Shown one piece after another: positions 50,706 to 59,418 of a stretch of DNA of 64,000 nucleotides. The stretch is from an uncultured Bacteroidales bacterium (GTDB lineage Bacteria; Bacteroidota; Bacteroidia; Bacteroidales; Bacteroidaceae), in assembly GCA_902779875.1 (NCBI GenBank), contig CACZCX010000004.1, positions 23,984 to 87,983 of the forward strand. Direction: 5' to 3'. Position numbers and translations under genes: made by a program. The stretch's first letter is position 1. The number at the start of each line of letters is the position of its first letter. The notes under the pieces were generated by a model, which did not search any database, was not told the origin of the DNA, and saw only the letters and a program-made list of their open reading frames with translations.

Positions 50706-51612
50706 TGAAGTTTACTAGGGCGACTCCTCCAAATACGAACAGAGAGGCGATTAGTTTCAGGGGGGTAAGATGATCGATTTGCATGAGGAGAGCTATGACC
50801 ATGGCAATGACGGGCTGGACGTAGGTGTACATGCAGACGATCACCGGCTTGAGGCGCTTCTGGCCTATGGGAATCAGAAAATAGGCCACGAATGTGGCGG
50901 CAACCACCACGTAAACCGTCTGCCACATTACGTCGGCGGGAACGGCGGCCAGGTTTGAATCACCGAATGCGCTGAAACAGAAGGGCAGGGCCATGACTGA
51001 GGAGAACAGGAACATCCACTTCATGAAGGTCACCACCGAATACTTTTGAATGACCGGCTTGAAAATACCCACGTACGATGCAAAGCACACCGTATTTATA
51101 ATCATGCCCAGTATACCCCAGACCGATGTGGAATCGGCCCCCGAGCGAATGGACACGCAGTTGAAAATCAGGATGAACACTCCCACCAGGCTGAGCGCTA
51201 TGCCTGCAATGCCGCCCCAGGTAATCCTCTCCTTTATAACTATGGCCGATATGACCAGCGTCATGATGGGGCTCAGTGTGCTCATTATGGAGGCATCGAT
51301 CGCGGTGGTCTGGGTTATGGCAAAGAGGAACGAGAGCTGGGTGATGAACAGTCCCAGGAATGATGCCAGGACGATTTTCCAGACATCGGCCCTGTCAATC
51401 TTCTCATGCGGGGCGGAGAACAAGGACCAGATCCAGAAGAGCAGCATGGCTCCGAACGACCTCAGGCAGAACAGTGCCATGGGGGTGATGTTGCCGTCAA
51501 GCGCGATGTTCTTGCAGCATATGATATTGAACCCGAAAATGGCGTATGCTCCAAAGCATGCCAGGTTGCCGATAATGGTATTTTTACTCTCGTTCATCAG
51601 GGTTTGATTCAT
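50698..51612 (-). CDS. DMT-superfamily (EamA) transporter
   Basis: A 304-residue protein with ten hydrophobic helices in two EamA halves; PIMTLVISAIVIKERITWGGIAG (core VISAIVIKERITWGG) near 120-140 and the matching KPVIVCMYTYVQPVIAMVIAL (core VCMYTYVQPVIAMV) near 255 are typical. It likely exports a metabolite or amino acid; substrate unknown. The gene's last two sense codons before TAA match the repeat arm (AAAAAC), as in the lipocalin-like gene. Confidence 0.9.
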   Translation of the reverse strand: MNQTLMNESKNTIIGNLACFGAYAIFGFNIICCKNIALDGNITPMALFCLRSFGAMLLFWIWSLFSAPHEKIDRADVWKIVLASFLGLFITQLSFLFAITQTTAIDASIMSTLSPIMTLVISAIVIKERITWGGIAGIALSLVGVFILIFNCVSIRSGADSTSVWGILGMIINTVCFASYVGIFKPVIQKYSVVTFMKWMFLFSSVMALPFCFSAFGDSNLAAVPADVMWQTVYVVVAATFVAYFLIPIGQKRLKPVIVCMYTYVQPVIAMVIALLMQIDHLTPLKLIASLFVFGGVALVNFKN

Positions 51613-51619
51613 TCGGGCG

Positions 51620-51628
51620 GCAAGTTTA
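51620..51628 (-). promoter_or_regulatory. Putative promoter -7 element of the EamA gene
   Basis: TAAACTTGC on the minus strand, one mismatch to TAnnTTTG, 7 nt before the longest start; Met6 is an alternative start. Confidence 0.4.
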
Positions 51629-51727
51629 GTAAAAATTAATTTCTCGGCAAAATAGTAGGCTACAACTATTCCATGGTAGGTTGTGCAAAAATTTTTAACT
51701 ATTATTGATTGTTTTACCGTTTTTGTT

Positions 51728-51735
51728 TATCTTTG
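51728..51735 (+). promoter_or_regulatory. Promoter -7 element of the small membrane protein gene
   Basis: TATCTTTG, with TTG at 51705-51707 20 nt upstream; the ATG follows at 51775. Confidence 0.65.
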
Positions 51736-51774
51736 CTAGAAAGGTTTGCGTTAATCCCGTTTCAGGAGTGTGCT

Positions 51775-52068
51775 ATGAAACGTAAAGTATTAAGGACACT
51801 GAAGGATAGACCCATCCTGAGCATTATAATCTGTGTGGCTCTATCTGAAGTAATACAGCTAGTTATCACGCTGGTTTCCGATAAGCCGCCGGCATTTCAC
51901 TATGGTATAGCTGTAATGGCTCTCCTTGCATTGTTCGTTACACCGGTCATACTTCAGGTCCAGGATAACAGAAGTCGCAAAAACAAGAATGAAGAGCCTG
52001 ATAATGAGCCGGATGACTCAAATAATTCAGACAAACCGGATCAGGATATCAAGGTTAATGAATCTTAA
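51775..52068 (+). CDS. Small two-helix membrane protein with an acidic tail
   Basis: A 97-residue protein from ATG 51775, chosen because AGGAG lies 7 nt upstream and the promoter is at 51728. Two helices (about 15-33 and 42-62) are followed by a highly charged Asp/Glu/Asn/Lys-rich tail. No family recognised. Monocistronic, with its own promoter and terminator. Confidence 0.75.
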   Translation: MKRKVLRTLKDRPILSIIICVALSEVIQLVITLVSDKPPAFHYGIAVMALLALFVTPVILQVQDNRSRKNKNEEPDNEPDDSNNSDKPDQDIKVNES

Positions 52069-52097
52069 ACGGAGCTTCGAAAAGAGGCTCCGTTTTT
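52068..52097 (+). terminator. Terminator of the small membrane protein gene
   Basis: AACGGAGC / GCTCCGTT stem (52068-52075 and 52087-52094) followed by TTT. Confidence 0.85.
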
Positions 52098-52145
52098 GTC
52101 TCAATAATTCACCATTTTTAATACATAACGTATATTTATTCTTCG

Positions 52146-52153
52146 TAGCTTTG
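52146..52153 (+). promoter_or_regulatory. Promoter -7 element of the riboswitch-transporter transcript
   Basis: TAGCTTTG; transcription would begin just before the cobalamin aptamer. Confidence 0.65.
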
Positions 52154-52162
52154 TCCCCAGAA

Positions 52163-52348
52163 TCAAGGTATCTGTTAGCTCAGATTTAAAAGGGAACACG
52201 GGTGTGATTCCCGGACAGTCCCGCTGCTGTATTTCTCAGCGTATGATTCCGGATGAGCAGGCAATCCCATGCTCTGCAACACAAGCCACTGGTTCTGCAG
52301 GACCGGGAAGGTTTCGGGATATGAGATGAGTCAGAAGACCTGCCTTGA
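52163..52348 (+). promoter_or_regulatory. Cobalamin (B12) riboswitch
   Basis: P1 forms from TCAAGG (52163-52168) and CCTTGA (52343-52348). Inside are the conserved cobalamin-aptamer words in order: AAAAGGGAACACGGGTG (52188-52204), ATTCCCGGACAGTCCCGCTG (52207-52226), GCCACTGG (52285-52292), CCGGGAAGG (52303-52311) and the B12 box GATGAGTCAGAAGACCTGCC (52326-52345). It is on the same strand as, and immediately upstream of, the DASS transporter gene. Confidence 0.93.
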
Positions 52349-52538
52349 ATTCATGGTAGTATCCGAACCCCGTGGATAGGGTAGGTAGTACAAATTGTCA
52401 ACTACATTGTAAGAAGACAGTTCCGGACCAAGTGGGGTGCAGCTCCCTTGGGGAACCGTATGCAGGTTACTGTGTGCGGATTGTACGTTGCGTCCCTAAC
52501 CACGCAAAAACATTAACAAGCAAAACAGATAATAAACC
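52349..52538 (+). promoter_or_regulatory. Long leader between the riboswitch and the transporter ORF
   Basis: 190 nt without an ORF. GTTCC (52420-52424) pairs with GGAAC (52452-52456) around a CCAAGTGGG / CTCCCTTGG stem. Closer to the gene, TTGCGT (52488-52493) pairs with ACGCAA (52502-52507). No T-run follows either hairpin, so control of translation or Rho access is more likely than intrinsic termination. Confidence 0.5.
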
Positions 52539-54050
52539 ATGTTCAATTCATTTTTAGGCTTTGATCTAGTACAGTCTAAAGACCAAAGGAAAAAACAGAA
52601 GAAAGAAGACAGCCCGTTTGCATGGCGTACCTTCAAGGTTCTTCTCGGTGTAATCGTGGGCCTTGTGGTATGGCTCCTGCCGTCGACAGCATTCGGCATT
52701 GAGAATCTGACGGTAGTGGAGCAGAGAGTCATAGCGCTGTTCTGTTTTGCCACAATCATGTGGATAACCGAGGGCATTCCCTCATGGGCTACATCGGTCG
52801 CAATCATAGTCATACTGCTGTTCGTGGCAAGTGACAACTGTCTGAGTTTCTTTAATGGCAAGGATAACCCCCAGTTCGGCACGCTGATTTCATATAAGAA
52901 AATCATGGCCTGCTTTGCCGATCCCATCATAATGCTGTTCATAGGCGGATTCATTTTGGCTATGGCCGCCACCAAGTCAGGTCTGGACCTCAAACTGGCC
53001 AAGGCGCTGCTCAAGCCTTTCGGAACCAAGTCAGAGATGGTGCTGCTGGGTTTCATCATAGTAACGGGACTGTTCTCCATGTTCCTCTCCAACACCGCTA
53101 CGGCGGCTATGATGCTTACATTCCTCACTCCTGTGCTCCGCTCGCTGCCCACCAACGGCAAGGGCCGCATGGCTCTGGCCATGGCAATCCCTGTAGGAGC
53201 CAACCTGGGCGGTATCGCCACACCTATCGGCACACCTCCTAACGCCATCGCGCTCAAGTTCCTCAATGACAGCATGGGCATGAACATAGGATTCGGTGAC
53301 TGGATGCTTCTGATGCTCCCGTTCACCCTGGTACTCCTCTTTATAGCATGGGTCATAATCAAGACCTTCTTCCCCTTTACACAGAAAACCATTGAACTTA
53401 AGATCGATGCCAACCACGAGCAGAAACTCAAGAGCTGGCAGGAGATCACGGTATATGTGACATTCGCCCTCACCGTCCTCTTATGGATGACCGATAAGTG
53501 GTCGGGCGTGAACTCAAATGTAGTGGCTATGCTGCCGGTAGGCGTGTTCTGCGCGACCGGAATCATAAACAAATATGACCTGTCTGAGATCAACTGGTCG
53601 GTGCTCTGGATGGTAGCCGGCGGTTTTGCCCTGGGCGTGGCACTGCAGGATACCGGTCTGGCCGGTCATCTGGTTGATTCAATTCCTTTCAACGAGTGGT
53701 CTCCCGTGCTCATGATCATCGGCTCAGGCCTTATATGCTATCTGCTCGCCAACTTCATCTCACATACCGCAACCGCCAACCTTCTGGTTCCTATCCTTGG
53801 AGCCGCCGGTATGGCTGCGGCACAGAACCTGGAGTCTCTTGGCGGTGTTCCCACACTGCTTATCGGCGTAGCTCTCGGATCATCGCTGGCTATGATACTG
53901 CCTATATCGACTCCTCCCAATGCCCTGGCTCACTCTACAGGTTTCATCGAGCAGAAGGATATGGCCCGTATAGGTATCATAATGGGCGTCATAGGTCTGG
54001 CACTCGGTTACACCCTGCTGGTGTTTGCAGGCAAATGGAATATGTTTTGA
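52539..54050 (+). CDS. DASS/SLC13-family sodium:dicarboxylate transporter
   Basis: A 503-residue membrane protein with about eleven helices and the two signature Ser-Asn/His-Thr loops of the family: FLSNTATAAMMLTFLTPV (about 185-202) and ISHTATANLLVPI (about 405-417). GTPPNAIAL and STPPNALAHSTGF are the paired hairpin motifs. Family role: sodium-coupled uptake of succinate, fumarate or malate. The mRNA carries a cobalamin riboswitch. Inference: B12 status controls dicarboxylate uptake because B12-dependent methylmalonyl-CoA mutase converts succinate towards propionate in Bacteroidales. It ends at a terminator at 54136. Confidence 0.92.
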   Translation: MFNSFLGFDLVQSKDQRKKQKKEDSPFAWRTFKVLLGVIVGLVVWLLPSTAFGIENLTVVEQRVIALFCFATIMWITEGIPSWATSVAIIVILLFVASDNCLSFFNGKDNPQFGTLISYKKIMACFADPIIMLFIGGFILAMAATKSGLDLKLAKALLKPFGTKSEMVLLGFIIVTGLFSMFLSNTATAAMMLTFLTPVLRSLPTNGKGRMALAMAIPVGANLGGIATPIGTPPNAIALKFLNDSMGMNIGFGDWMLLMLPFTLVLLFIAWVIIKTFFPFTQKTIELKIDANHEQKLKSWQEITVYVTFALTVLLWMTDKWSGVNSNVVAMLPVGVFCATGIINKYDLSEINWSVLWMVAGGFALGVALQDTGLAGHLVDSIPFNEWSPVLMIIGSGLICYLLANFISHTATANLLVPILGAAGMAAAQNLESLGGVPTLLIGVALGSSLAMILPISTPPNALAHSTGFIEQKDMARIGIIMGVIGLALGYTLLVFAGKWNMF

Positions 54051-54135
54051 TTAATTAAAATAATTACTTGTTTGATGTCAGCTCCTGCAAGAGCTGAAGG
54101 GCGGCGGATTCCTGTGATGGGGAAATCCGCAAAGG

Positions 54136-54173
54136 GGATGGGAGACCGGGAGGCTTCCCATCCTTCTTTTTTT
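54136..54173 (+). terminator. Terminator of the DASS transporter gene
   Basis: GGATGGGA / TCCCATCC stem (54136-54143 and 54156-54163) followed by TTCTTTTTTT. A weaker GCGGATT / AATCCGC hairpin lies just before it. Confidence 0.85.
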
Positions 54174-54248
54174 GCCGTGTCCCGGAAAAATTCAGCTTCA
54201 GTATTTGGATTTGTTCAAAGTAAGTACTTTATTTGTAGTCAGATATTT

Positions 54249-55148
54249 ATGAAAGGCGCTATGAGAATTCCAGTATTTGCCGCAAAATATTTGTTCATGC
54301 CCATTCTCGTTGGGGGCTTTATGGTCGCCTGTGACAACGACGGGGAGACCGAGCCGGATGACCTCCTGATACAGGGGGACTGGTTCGTCAGCGTGGATAC
54401 CGTGATTGAAGGAACTCTTGAGACCAACTTCCTGCTCATGTCGTTCAACGCCGATGGCGTAATGACCCGTACCACTTATACAATCCCCGGCAACCAGCCT
54501 GCCGGCCAGGGCGAGCGTTCACGGAAATTCTTCTTCTACAGGCTTGACACGAACAAGAAACTGTTTTATCACACCAACGGAGACCATGACTATTTCCATC
54601 CCTACCGGTTAAGGAGGGACGAGCTTGTGTTCTACGATGTGGAGCCGTGGGGCGGAAGCACGGTCGTCACCCTGAGACGCCCCGGTGCCGAAATGCTCTC
54701 GTTTTTCAGTACTCTTGACAGCACCATCCCCTCCGATGACTATATGGGCCGATGGTATCGTGCCTACGAGAGCCCGGATTCATCGAACTACCTCTTTATG
54801 AATATCGAGAGTTATGGTGATGTCCTGGTCTATCAGTATGTGATCAAGCCCGATACCTGCACGTTCCTGAGGTGTCTTTCTGTCTTTGAGGAGTATGATA
54901 CCCCTGAGATAAGGAATGATGGGAATCAGGAGAATGACCATGTGCTCAATATGCTTGAACCGTTCCTTGACAGGGTCAAGTCCATGTATTGGTGGCATTA
55001 TCAAGACCGTAAGCTGTACATGTGCGTTTACAGGCCCGAGTATGAGACTGTGGCTCAGTATATGGCTGACCCGAGATTATTGATATTCAACGTGCTCACA
55101 CCAAAAGACGAAGCTCGCATGCACGAATTGAGTCGATTACTGCCATGA
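54249..55148 (+). CDS. Lipoprotein of unknown function
   Basis: A 299-residue protein from ATG 54249 (MKGAMRIPVFAAKYLFMPIL); the frame is open upstream to 54072, but that part is the transporter's terminator. MRIPV at 54261 is an alternative start. The lipobox is FMVAC (Cys about 28), followed by an acidic stretch and a beta-rich body (LIQGDWFVSVDTV, DYMGRWYRAYE). It may be a lipocalin-like fold, but I do not recognise the family. Followed by a strong terminator. Confidence 0.7.
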   Translation: MKGAMRIPVFAAKYLFMPILVGGFMVACDNDGETEPDDLLIQGDWFVSVDTVIEGTLETNFLLMSFNADGVMTRTTYTIPGNQPAGQGERSRKFFFYRLDTNKKLFYHTNGDHDYFHPYRLRRDELVFYDVEPWGGSTVVTLRRPGAEMLSFFSTLDSTIPSDDYMGRWYRAYESPDSSNYLFMNIESYGDVLVYQYVIKPDTCTFLRCLSVFEEYDTPEIRNDGNQENDHVLNMLEPFLDRVKSMYWWHYQDRKLYMCVYRPEYETVAQYMADPRLLIFNVLTPKDEARMHELSRLLP

Positions 55149-55189
55149 AGGCTCCGAATAGAACCTTGACCTGGTGGTTTGAACACGTC

Positions 55190-55220
55190 AGACGGCCGCA
55201 CATTGGTTGCGGCCGTCTTT
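55190..55220 (+). terminator. Terminator upstream of kdgK
   Basis: AGACGGCCGCA / TGCGGCCGTCT, 11 bp with a 7-nt loop and a T-rich tail. Its tail supplies the TTTG -33 box of the kdgK promoter. Confidence 0.85.
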
Positions 55221-55250
55221 GTTTGGTTTCAGCTTTTTGTGTAAATTCGC
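55218..55250 (+). promoter_or_regulatory. Promoter of kdgK-eda
   Basis: TTTG (55218-55221), a 20-nt spacer, then TAAATTCGC (55242-55250), the TTCG variant. It overlaps the preceding terminator. Confidence 0.6.
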
Positions 55251-55274
55251 GGTCTGAAAACTTATTGTTTCAAA

Positions 55275-56306
55275 ATGAATAAGACAGTTACTTTCGGCGA
55301 GGTGATGCTTCGTCTTGCAACCCCGGGCTACGAGAGATTTGGCCAGGGAAATATGTTGAGTGCCACTTATGGTGGAGGTGAGGCCAACGTGGCCGTATCT
55401 CTTGCCAATTACGGACTCCCCGTGTCATTCGTGACCAGAGTCCCCGATAATGATATAGCAGCAGCGTGCCTGCGCGAGCTTCGCGGATTCGGTGTCGATG
55501 TAAGCGATGTCATCCTGGGCGGTGACCGTCTGGGTATCTACTTCCTGGAGACCGGCGCCGTAAGCCGTGGCAGCAAGGTCATATACGACCGTGCAGGTTC
55601 ATCGATCGCAAAGATAGAGCCCGGCATGATTGACTGGGACAAGGTGCTCGAGGGCGCCGGCTGGTTCCATTGGACCGGCATCACACCCGCCATCTCGGAG
55701 GGTGCCGCCAAGGTATGCCTTGAGGCAGTCAAGAAGTGCAATGAGAAGGGCATAACCGTATCATGTGACCTCAACTACCGCAAGAACCTCTGGAAGTGGG
55801 GCAAGAAGGCCAGCGAGGTTATGCCTGACCTGGTAGCCTGCACTGATATCGTACTCGGCAACGAGGAGGATGCACAGATGGCTCTGGGCATCAAGCCCGA
55901 GGGCGTTGACGTATCCAAAGGTGAGGTAAGTGCCGATGCCTACCTGTCCGTATCACAGCAGATCATGGCCAGATTCCCGCGCTGCAAGAAGGTGATAACC
56001 ACACTGCGTACATCAATCAACGCCAACCATAACAAGTGGGCCGGCGTTCTGTATGACGGCAAGACACTGTTCAAGTCAAGGCAGTATGACATAACACACA
56101 TAGTTGACCGTGTGGGTGGCGGTGACTCATTCATGGGCGGTCTCATCTACGGACTGCGTGTTTATGAGGATGACCAGAAGGCGCTCGACTTTGCTGTGGC
56201 TGCCTCATGCCTCAAGCACACCATCTACGGTGACTATAACCGCGTGAGTGTATCGGAAGTAGAGAAACTTATGGGTGGCGACGCATCAGGTCGCGTAGCC
56301 CGCTAA
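55275..56306 (+). CDS. kdgK: 2-keto-3-deoxygluconate kinase (PfkB family)
   Basis: A 343-residue PfkB/ribokinase-fold sugar kinase. The N-terminal GEVMLRLATPGYERFGQ and GGGEANVAVSLANYG bind substrate, CDLNYRKNLWKWG is typical of KDG kinases, and the ATP/catalytic motif is DRVGGGDSFMGGLIYGL with the catalytic Asp (about 278). Reaction: KDG plus ATP gives KDPG. It is followed after 11 nt by the KDPG aldolase gene, which completes the lower hexuronate path. Confidence 0.93.
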   Translation: MNKTVTFGEVMLRLATPGYERFGQGNMLSATYGGGEANVAVSLANYGLPVSFVTRVPDNDIAAACLRELRGFGVDVSDVILGGDRLGIYFLETGAVSRGSKVIYDRAGSSIAKIEPGMIDWDKVLEGAGWFHWTGITPAISEGAAKVCLEAVKKCNEKGITVSCDLNYRKNLWKWGKKASEVMPDLVACTDIVLGNEEDAQMALGIKPEGVDVSKGEVSADAYLSVSQQIMARFPRCKKVITTLRTSINANHNKWAGVLYDGKTLFKSRQYDITHIVDRVGGGDSFMGGLIYGLRVYEDDQKALDFAVAASCLKHTIYGDYNRVSVSEVEKLMGGDASGRVAR

Positions 56307-56317
56307 ATATTTAAGCT

Positions 56318-56989
56318 ATGAGCAGATTCAAGAGATTGCAGGTGCTCAACACCTTTGTAGGTACCGGTATAGTTCCGCTGTTCTACAACAAGGACGCAGA
56401 GCTTGTCAAGAATGTGGTTAAGGCCTGCTATAACGGCGGTGCCCGTGTATTTGAGTTCACCAACCGCGGTGATTACGCCCATGAGGTGTTCGCCGAGGTC
56501 AACAAATGGTGCGCTAAGGAGTGCCCTGACATGATTATGGGTGTGGGCTCCGTTTCAGATCCCGCTACTGCAGCCCTCTATATACAGCTGGGTGCAGGCT
56601 TTATAGTATCACCCAGTCTCAATCCCGATATGGCCAAGACCTGCAACCGCCGCAAGATAGCGTGGATTCCCGGCTGCGGCACACTCTCTGAGATTAACCT
56701 GGCCGAGGAGCTTGGCTGCGAGATTGTCAAGATATTCCCGGGAACTGAGGTGGGCGGTCCTTCATTCGTGAAGGCTATCAAGGGTCCGTGCCCCTGGACT
56801 GAGATCATGCCCTCAGGTGGCGTGTCGCCCGATCCTGCAAGCCTGGAGGCCTGGTTCAAGGCCGGCGTAGCTTGCGTTGGTCTGGGCTCACAGCTCACTC
56901 CCAAGGACGTGATTGCTAACGGTGACTTTGGATTTATTGAGCAGAAGGTCAGGGAGTGCATTCAGTTTGTTGCAAATTTTAAAAGTTGA
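56318..56989 (+). CDS. eda: KDPG aldolase (2-keto-3-deoxy-6-phosphogluconate aldolase)
   Basis: A 223-residue class I aldolase of the KDPG/KHG family. The catalytic Glu lies in GGARVFEFTNRG (about 46), the Schiff-base Lys in EIVKIFPGTEVGGPSFVKAIK (core VKIFPG, about 141), and the phosphate site in MPSGGVSPDPASLEAWF. It splits KDPG to pyruvate and glyceraldehyde 3-phosphate. With kdgK it forms a two-gene operon for hexuronate (pectin, glucuronate) catabolism. Confidence 0.94.
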   Translation: MSRFKRLQVLNTFVGTGIVPLFYNKDAELVKNVVKACYNGGARVFEFTNRGDYAHEVFAEVNKWCAKECPDMIMGVGSVSDPATAALYIQLGAGFIVSPSLNPDMAKTCNRRKIAWIPGCGTLSEINLAEELGCEIVKIFPGTEVGGPSFVKAIKGPCPWTEIMPSGGVSPDPASLEAWFKAGVACVGLGSQLTPKDVIANGDFGFIEQKVRECIQFVANFKS

Positions 56990-57011
56990 GCTGCTGTCGG
57001 ACTTACACACA

Positions 57012-57122
57012 GGGGACGGTTCCTAATGTTATAGTTTTGCAGAAAAATCAAAAAAGCAGGCCGAATTTTCGGCCTGCTTTTATGTTAATGCAGTAAAAAC
57101 TATAACATTAGGAACCGTCCCC
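57012..57122. repeat. Dispersed palindromic element, locus H
   Basis: Two 27-nt inverted halves are identical: GGGGACGGTTCC followed by TAATGTTATAGTTTT at 57012-57038, and the complement at 57096-57122. The arm word is TATAAC instead of TGCAAC. As in locus A, the halves enclose an independent terminator. Confidence 0.95.
57052..57081. terminator. Terminator between eda and dnaX
   Basis: AAAAGCAGGCCGAA / TTCGGCCTGCTTTT, a perfect 14-bp stem with a 2-nt loop and T-tails on both strands; it serves the convergent genes. Confidence 0.9.
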
Positions 57123-57170
57123 GATGTAAAAAAGGAAACTGAGTGCGTATCAAAATCGAAATTTGTACTG

Positions 57171-58955
57171 TTAGTAGCGGAGTTCCAGTCCGAACACCTT
57201 CTCCAACTCCTGCAGGGCGGGGTTGCCGGCTTTCATCTGCTTGTACTGCTCCTCGCGGGTGAGTATGTGATCCACGTTACGTGACAGGTCCACCTCAATC
57301 TCCATCTGTATGGCGGGGTTGTTGAAGTGCTGCTGGATGTAGCGGACTATACGGTCCTGTGCATCCTTGAGCTCTTCGGCCATCATGGGGTTACCGGCCA
57401 GGACGGTAAACGAGGTGTCGCTCTTGATTGCGGGATGGCAGTTTATCATACGGTTCTTGAGCGGCGTATCCTGACGGGGCAGGGTAGCGGCAAAATCATT
57501 CCAGCAGTTCTGCAGCTGGTCTGCAGTAAGTGGCTTGGCCGGATGCTCCTCAGTATCGATGACCTGTACGGTCTGACGTCCGTGAGGCTGCTCAGGACGT
57601 CCTGCAGGCTTGTTCCCGTATATTGAAGTGAATATATTACCGCCCTTGATGGTGGGTATGACGTTCTTGCGGGCCGGTTTGGCAGGCTCCTGCTGGGCTG
57701 CGGTCTGAGCCGTAGCGGCAGGCTGCATGACGGGCTGCGCTGTGACCGACTTGACGGTGGCCTTGGGCTCTGCCGCTGCCGGAGCTGCCTGAGTGTTGGC
57801 AGCTGTCTTTTTGAAAATGGGTTTCAGTCTCTTGGGCTTACGCCCACTACTGTCGTCGTCTTCATCGGCCTGAGCCGCCTGTATGAGCGTGAGCTCCACG
57901 AGCAGACGCTTGTTCTTGCTTATGCGGTAGTTCAGGTCGCAGTCGTTACAGATCTTGAGCGCGCGGTACAGGAACTTCTGAGAGCACTTGGCTGCCTGTG
58001 CCTTGTAACGCTCACGCATCTCATCGCTCACCTCGAGCAGCGGGACGGTGACTGCGTCACGGCTCACCAGCAGGTTACGCAGGTGAAGCATAAGTCCGCT
58101 TATGAGGTGACTGCCGTCAAACCCCTTGGCCAGAATGTCGTTGAGCAGGACCATGGAGTCGGGGATGCGTTTTTCCAGGAACATGTCAGTGAGCTTGAAG
58201 TAGTACTCGTAGTCAATGACATTCAGGTTCTCGATGGTCTTCTGGTAGGTCACCTGACCGCCGGTAAAGCTTACCACCTGGTCAAATATGGAGAGGGCGT
58301 CACGCATGCCGCCGTCTGACTTCTCGGCTATGATGGCAAGAGCCTCTTTCTCAGCCTTGACACCCTCTTTCTTGGCCACAGACTCCAGATGCCCTATGAT
58401 ATCCTTGTTGCTTATACGGCTGAAATCGTATATCTGGCAACGTGACAGGATGGTGGGAATGATCTTATGCTTCTCTGTGGTGGCCAGTATGAATATGGCA
58501 TACTTGGGCGGCTCCTCCAGAGTCTTGAGGAAGGCGTTGAAGGCCTGGGTCGAGAGCATGTGAACCTCATCGATTATATAAACCTTGTACTTGCCGTTCA
58601 TGGGCGGTATGCGCACCTGCTCGGTCAGGTTACGTATGTCATCGACCGAGTTGTTGCTGGCGGCATCGAGCTCGAATACGTTATAAGAGCGCAGCTCCTC
58701 GCTGAAACTCTTGCATGACTCGCACTCGCCGCAGGCCTCACCGTCAGCACCGCGGTTGGTGCAGTTTATGGTCTTGGCGAATATCCTGGCGCAGGTGGTC
58801 TTGCCTACGCCGCGGGGTCCGCAGAACAGGTAGGTGTTGGCCAGCTTGCCTGAGCTGATGGCGTTCTTGAGGGTGGTGGTCAGCGCATTCTGTCCTACCA
58901 CGCTGTCAAACGTCACGGGCCGATACTTACGGGCTGAAACTATGTAGTCTTCCAT
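57171..58955 (-). CDS. dnaX: DNA polymerase III subunit gamma/tau
   Basis: A 594-residue clamp-loader ATPase. Walker A is GPRGVGKTTCARIFA (about 44-58), the zinc module is CTNRGADGEACGECESC (about 64-80), Walker B is IIDEVHMLS and the SRC motif is LSRCQIYDF. A Pro/Ala-rich linker (about 380-470) precedes the tau-type C-terminal domain. Role: loading the beta clamp and holding the replisome together. It is monocistronic with promoter TATCTTTG at 59032-59039. I looked for an internal slippage A-run, as in E. coli dnaX, and did not see a convincing one. Confidence 0.95.
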   Translation of the reverse strand: MEDYIVSARKYRPVTFDSVVGQNALTTTLKNAISSGKLANTYLFCGPRGVGKTTCARIFAKTINCTNRGADGEACGECESCKSFSEELRSYNVFELDAASNNSVDDIRNLTEQVRIPPMNGKYKVYIIDEVHMLSTQAFNAFLKTLEEPPKYAIFILATTEKHKIIPTILSRCQIYDFSRISNKDIIGHLESVAKKEGVKAEKEALAIIAEKSDGGMRDALSIFDQVVSFTGGQVTYQKTIENLNVIDYEYYFKLTDMFLEKRIPDSMVLLNDILAKGFDGSHLISGLMLHLRNLLVSRDAVTVPLLEVSDEMRERYKAQAAKCSQKFLYRALKICNDCDLNYRISKNKRLLVELTLIQAAQADEDDDSSGRKPKRLKPIFKKTAANTQAAPAAAEPKATVKSVTAQPVMQPAATAQTAAQQEPAKPARKNVIPTIKGGNIFTSIYGNKPAGRPEQPHGRQTVQVIDTEEHPAKPLTADQLQNCWNDFAATLPRQDTPLKNRMINCHPAIKSDTSFTVLAGNPMMAEELKDAQDRIVRYIQQHFNNPAIQMEIEVDLSRNVDHILTREEQYKQMKAGNPALQELEKVFGLELRY

Positions 58956-59031
58956 AATGAGTTAATATTCCCTGAGATAGGACGGGCCGATGCTCCCGCG
59001 CGGGGCCTTTCGGAGCCGTACATATCATATA

Positions 59032-59039
59032 CAAAGATA
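59032..59039 (-). promoter_or_regulatory. Promoter -7 element of dnaX
   Basis: TATCTTTG on the minus strand, leader of about 70 nt. Confidence 0.65.
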
Positions 59040-59085
59040 TTGATTTTTTCGGCTGCCAACCCCAGTCCCACTCAGAAAAATAAGT

Positions 59086-59093
59086 TATTTTTG
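59086..59093 (+). promoter_or_regulatory. Promoter -7 element of the ftsB-like gene
   Basis: TATTTTTG ends 1 nt before the ATG at 59095, so that ATG would precede or coincide with the transcription start and the next ATG (59113) is the likely start codon. Confidence 0.6.
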
Positions 59094-59112
59094 CATGTCG
59101 CTACGAGAGCTT

Positions 59113-59415
59113 ATGGACAACGGATTCCTTATACAACTCAAATCATTTCTGGCCAGGTACAAATATCTTATTGTAGTCGGCCTGTTCCTTGTCGTCATAC
59201 TCGTGGCAAGTGACAACAGCATGGTCAAGCGTATGGTGCTCAAACGCCAGATACGCGACCTGCAGGAACAGCTGCGCGAGAGCTCCGAGCTCAAGCAGCG
59301 CAACGAGCTCCTGCTCAATGACCTGAACAACGACACCACGGTCACCGAGAGGATAGCACGTGAGCGTTATAACATGCACCGTGCCGATGAGGACCTGTTC
59401 ATAGAGCAAGACTGA
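59113..59415 (+). CDS. FtsB/DivIC-type septum formation protein
   Basis: A 100-residue protein from ATG 59113 (MDNGFLIQLKSFLARY), preferred over ATG 59095 because of the promoter position. A short cytoplasmic N-terminus, one transmembrane helix (YLIVVGLFLVVILVAS), then a periplasmic coiled coil (LKRQIRDLQEQLRESSELKQ) and an ARERYNMHRADEDLF C-terminus match the DivIC/FtsB family of divisome subunits, which bind FtsL and FtsQ. The next gene starts 3 nt after its stop. Confidence 0.88.
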   Translation: MDNGFLIQLKSFLARYKYLIVVGLFLVVILVASDNSMVKRMVLKRQIRDLQEQLRESSELKQRNELLLNDLNNDTTVTERIARERYNMHRADEDLFIEQD

Positions 59416-59418
59416 GAG

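Noticed and set aside
54072-54248. N-terminal extension of the lipoprotein at 54249
   Set aside because: It covers the terminator of the transporter gene and would bury the lipoprotein signal peptide.
17671-57122. CRISPR array or tandem repeats as an explanation for the repeated cores
   Set aside because: Copies are single, kilobases apart, lie in different intergenic regions and lack regular spacers; no cas gene is present.
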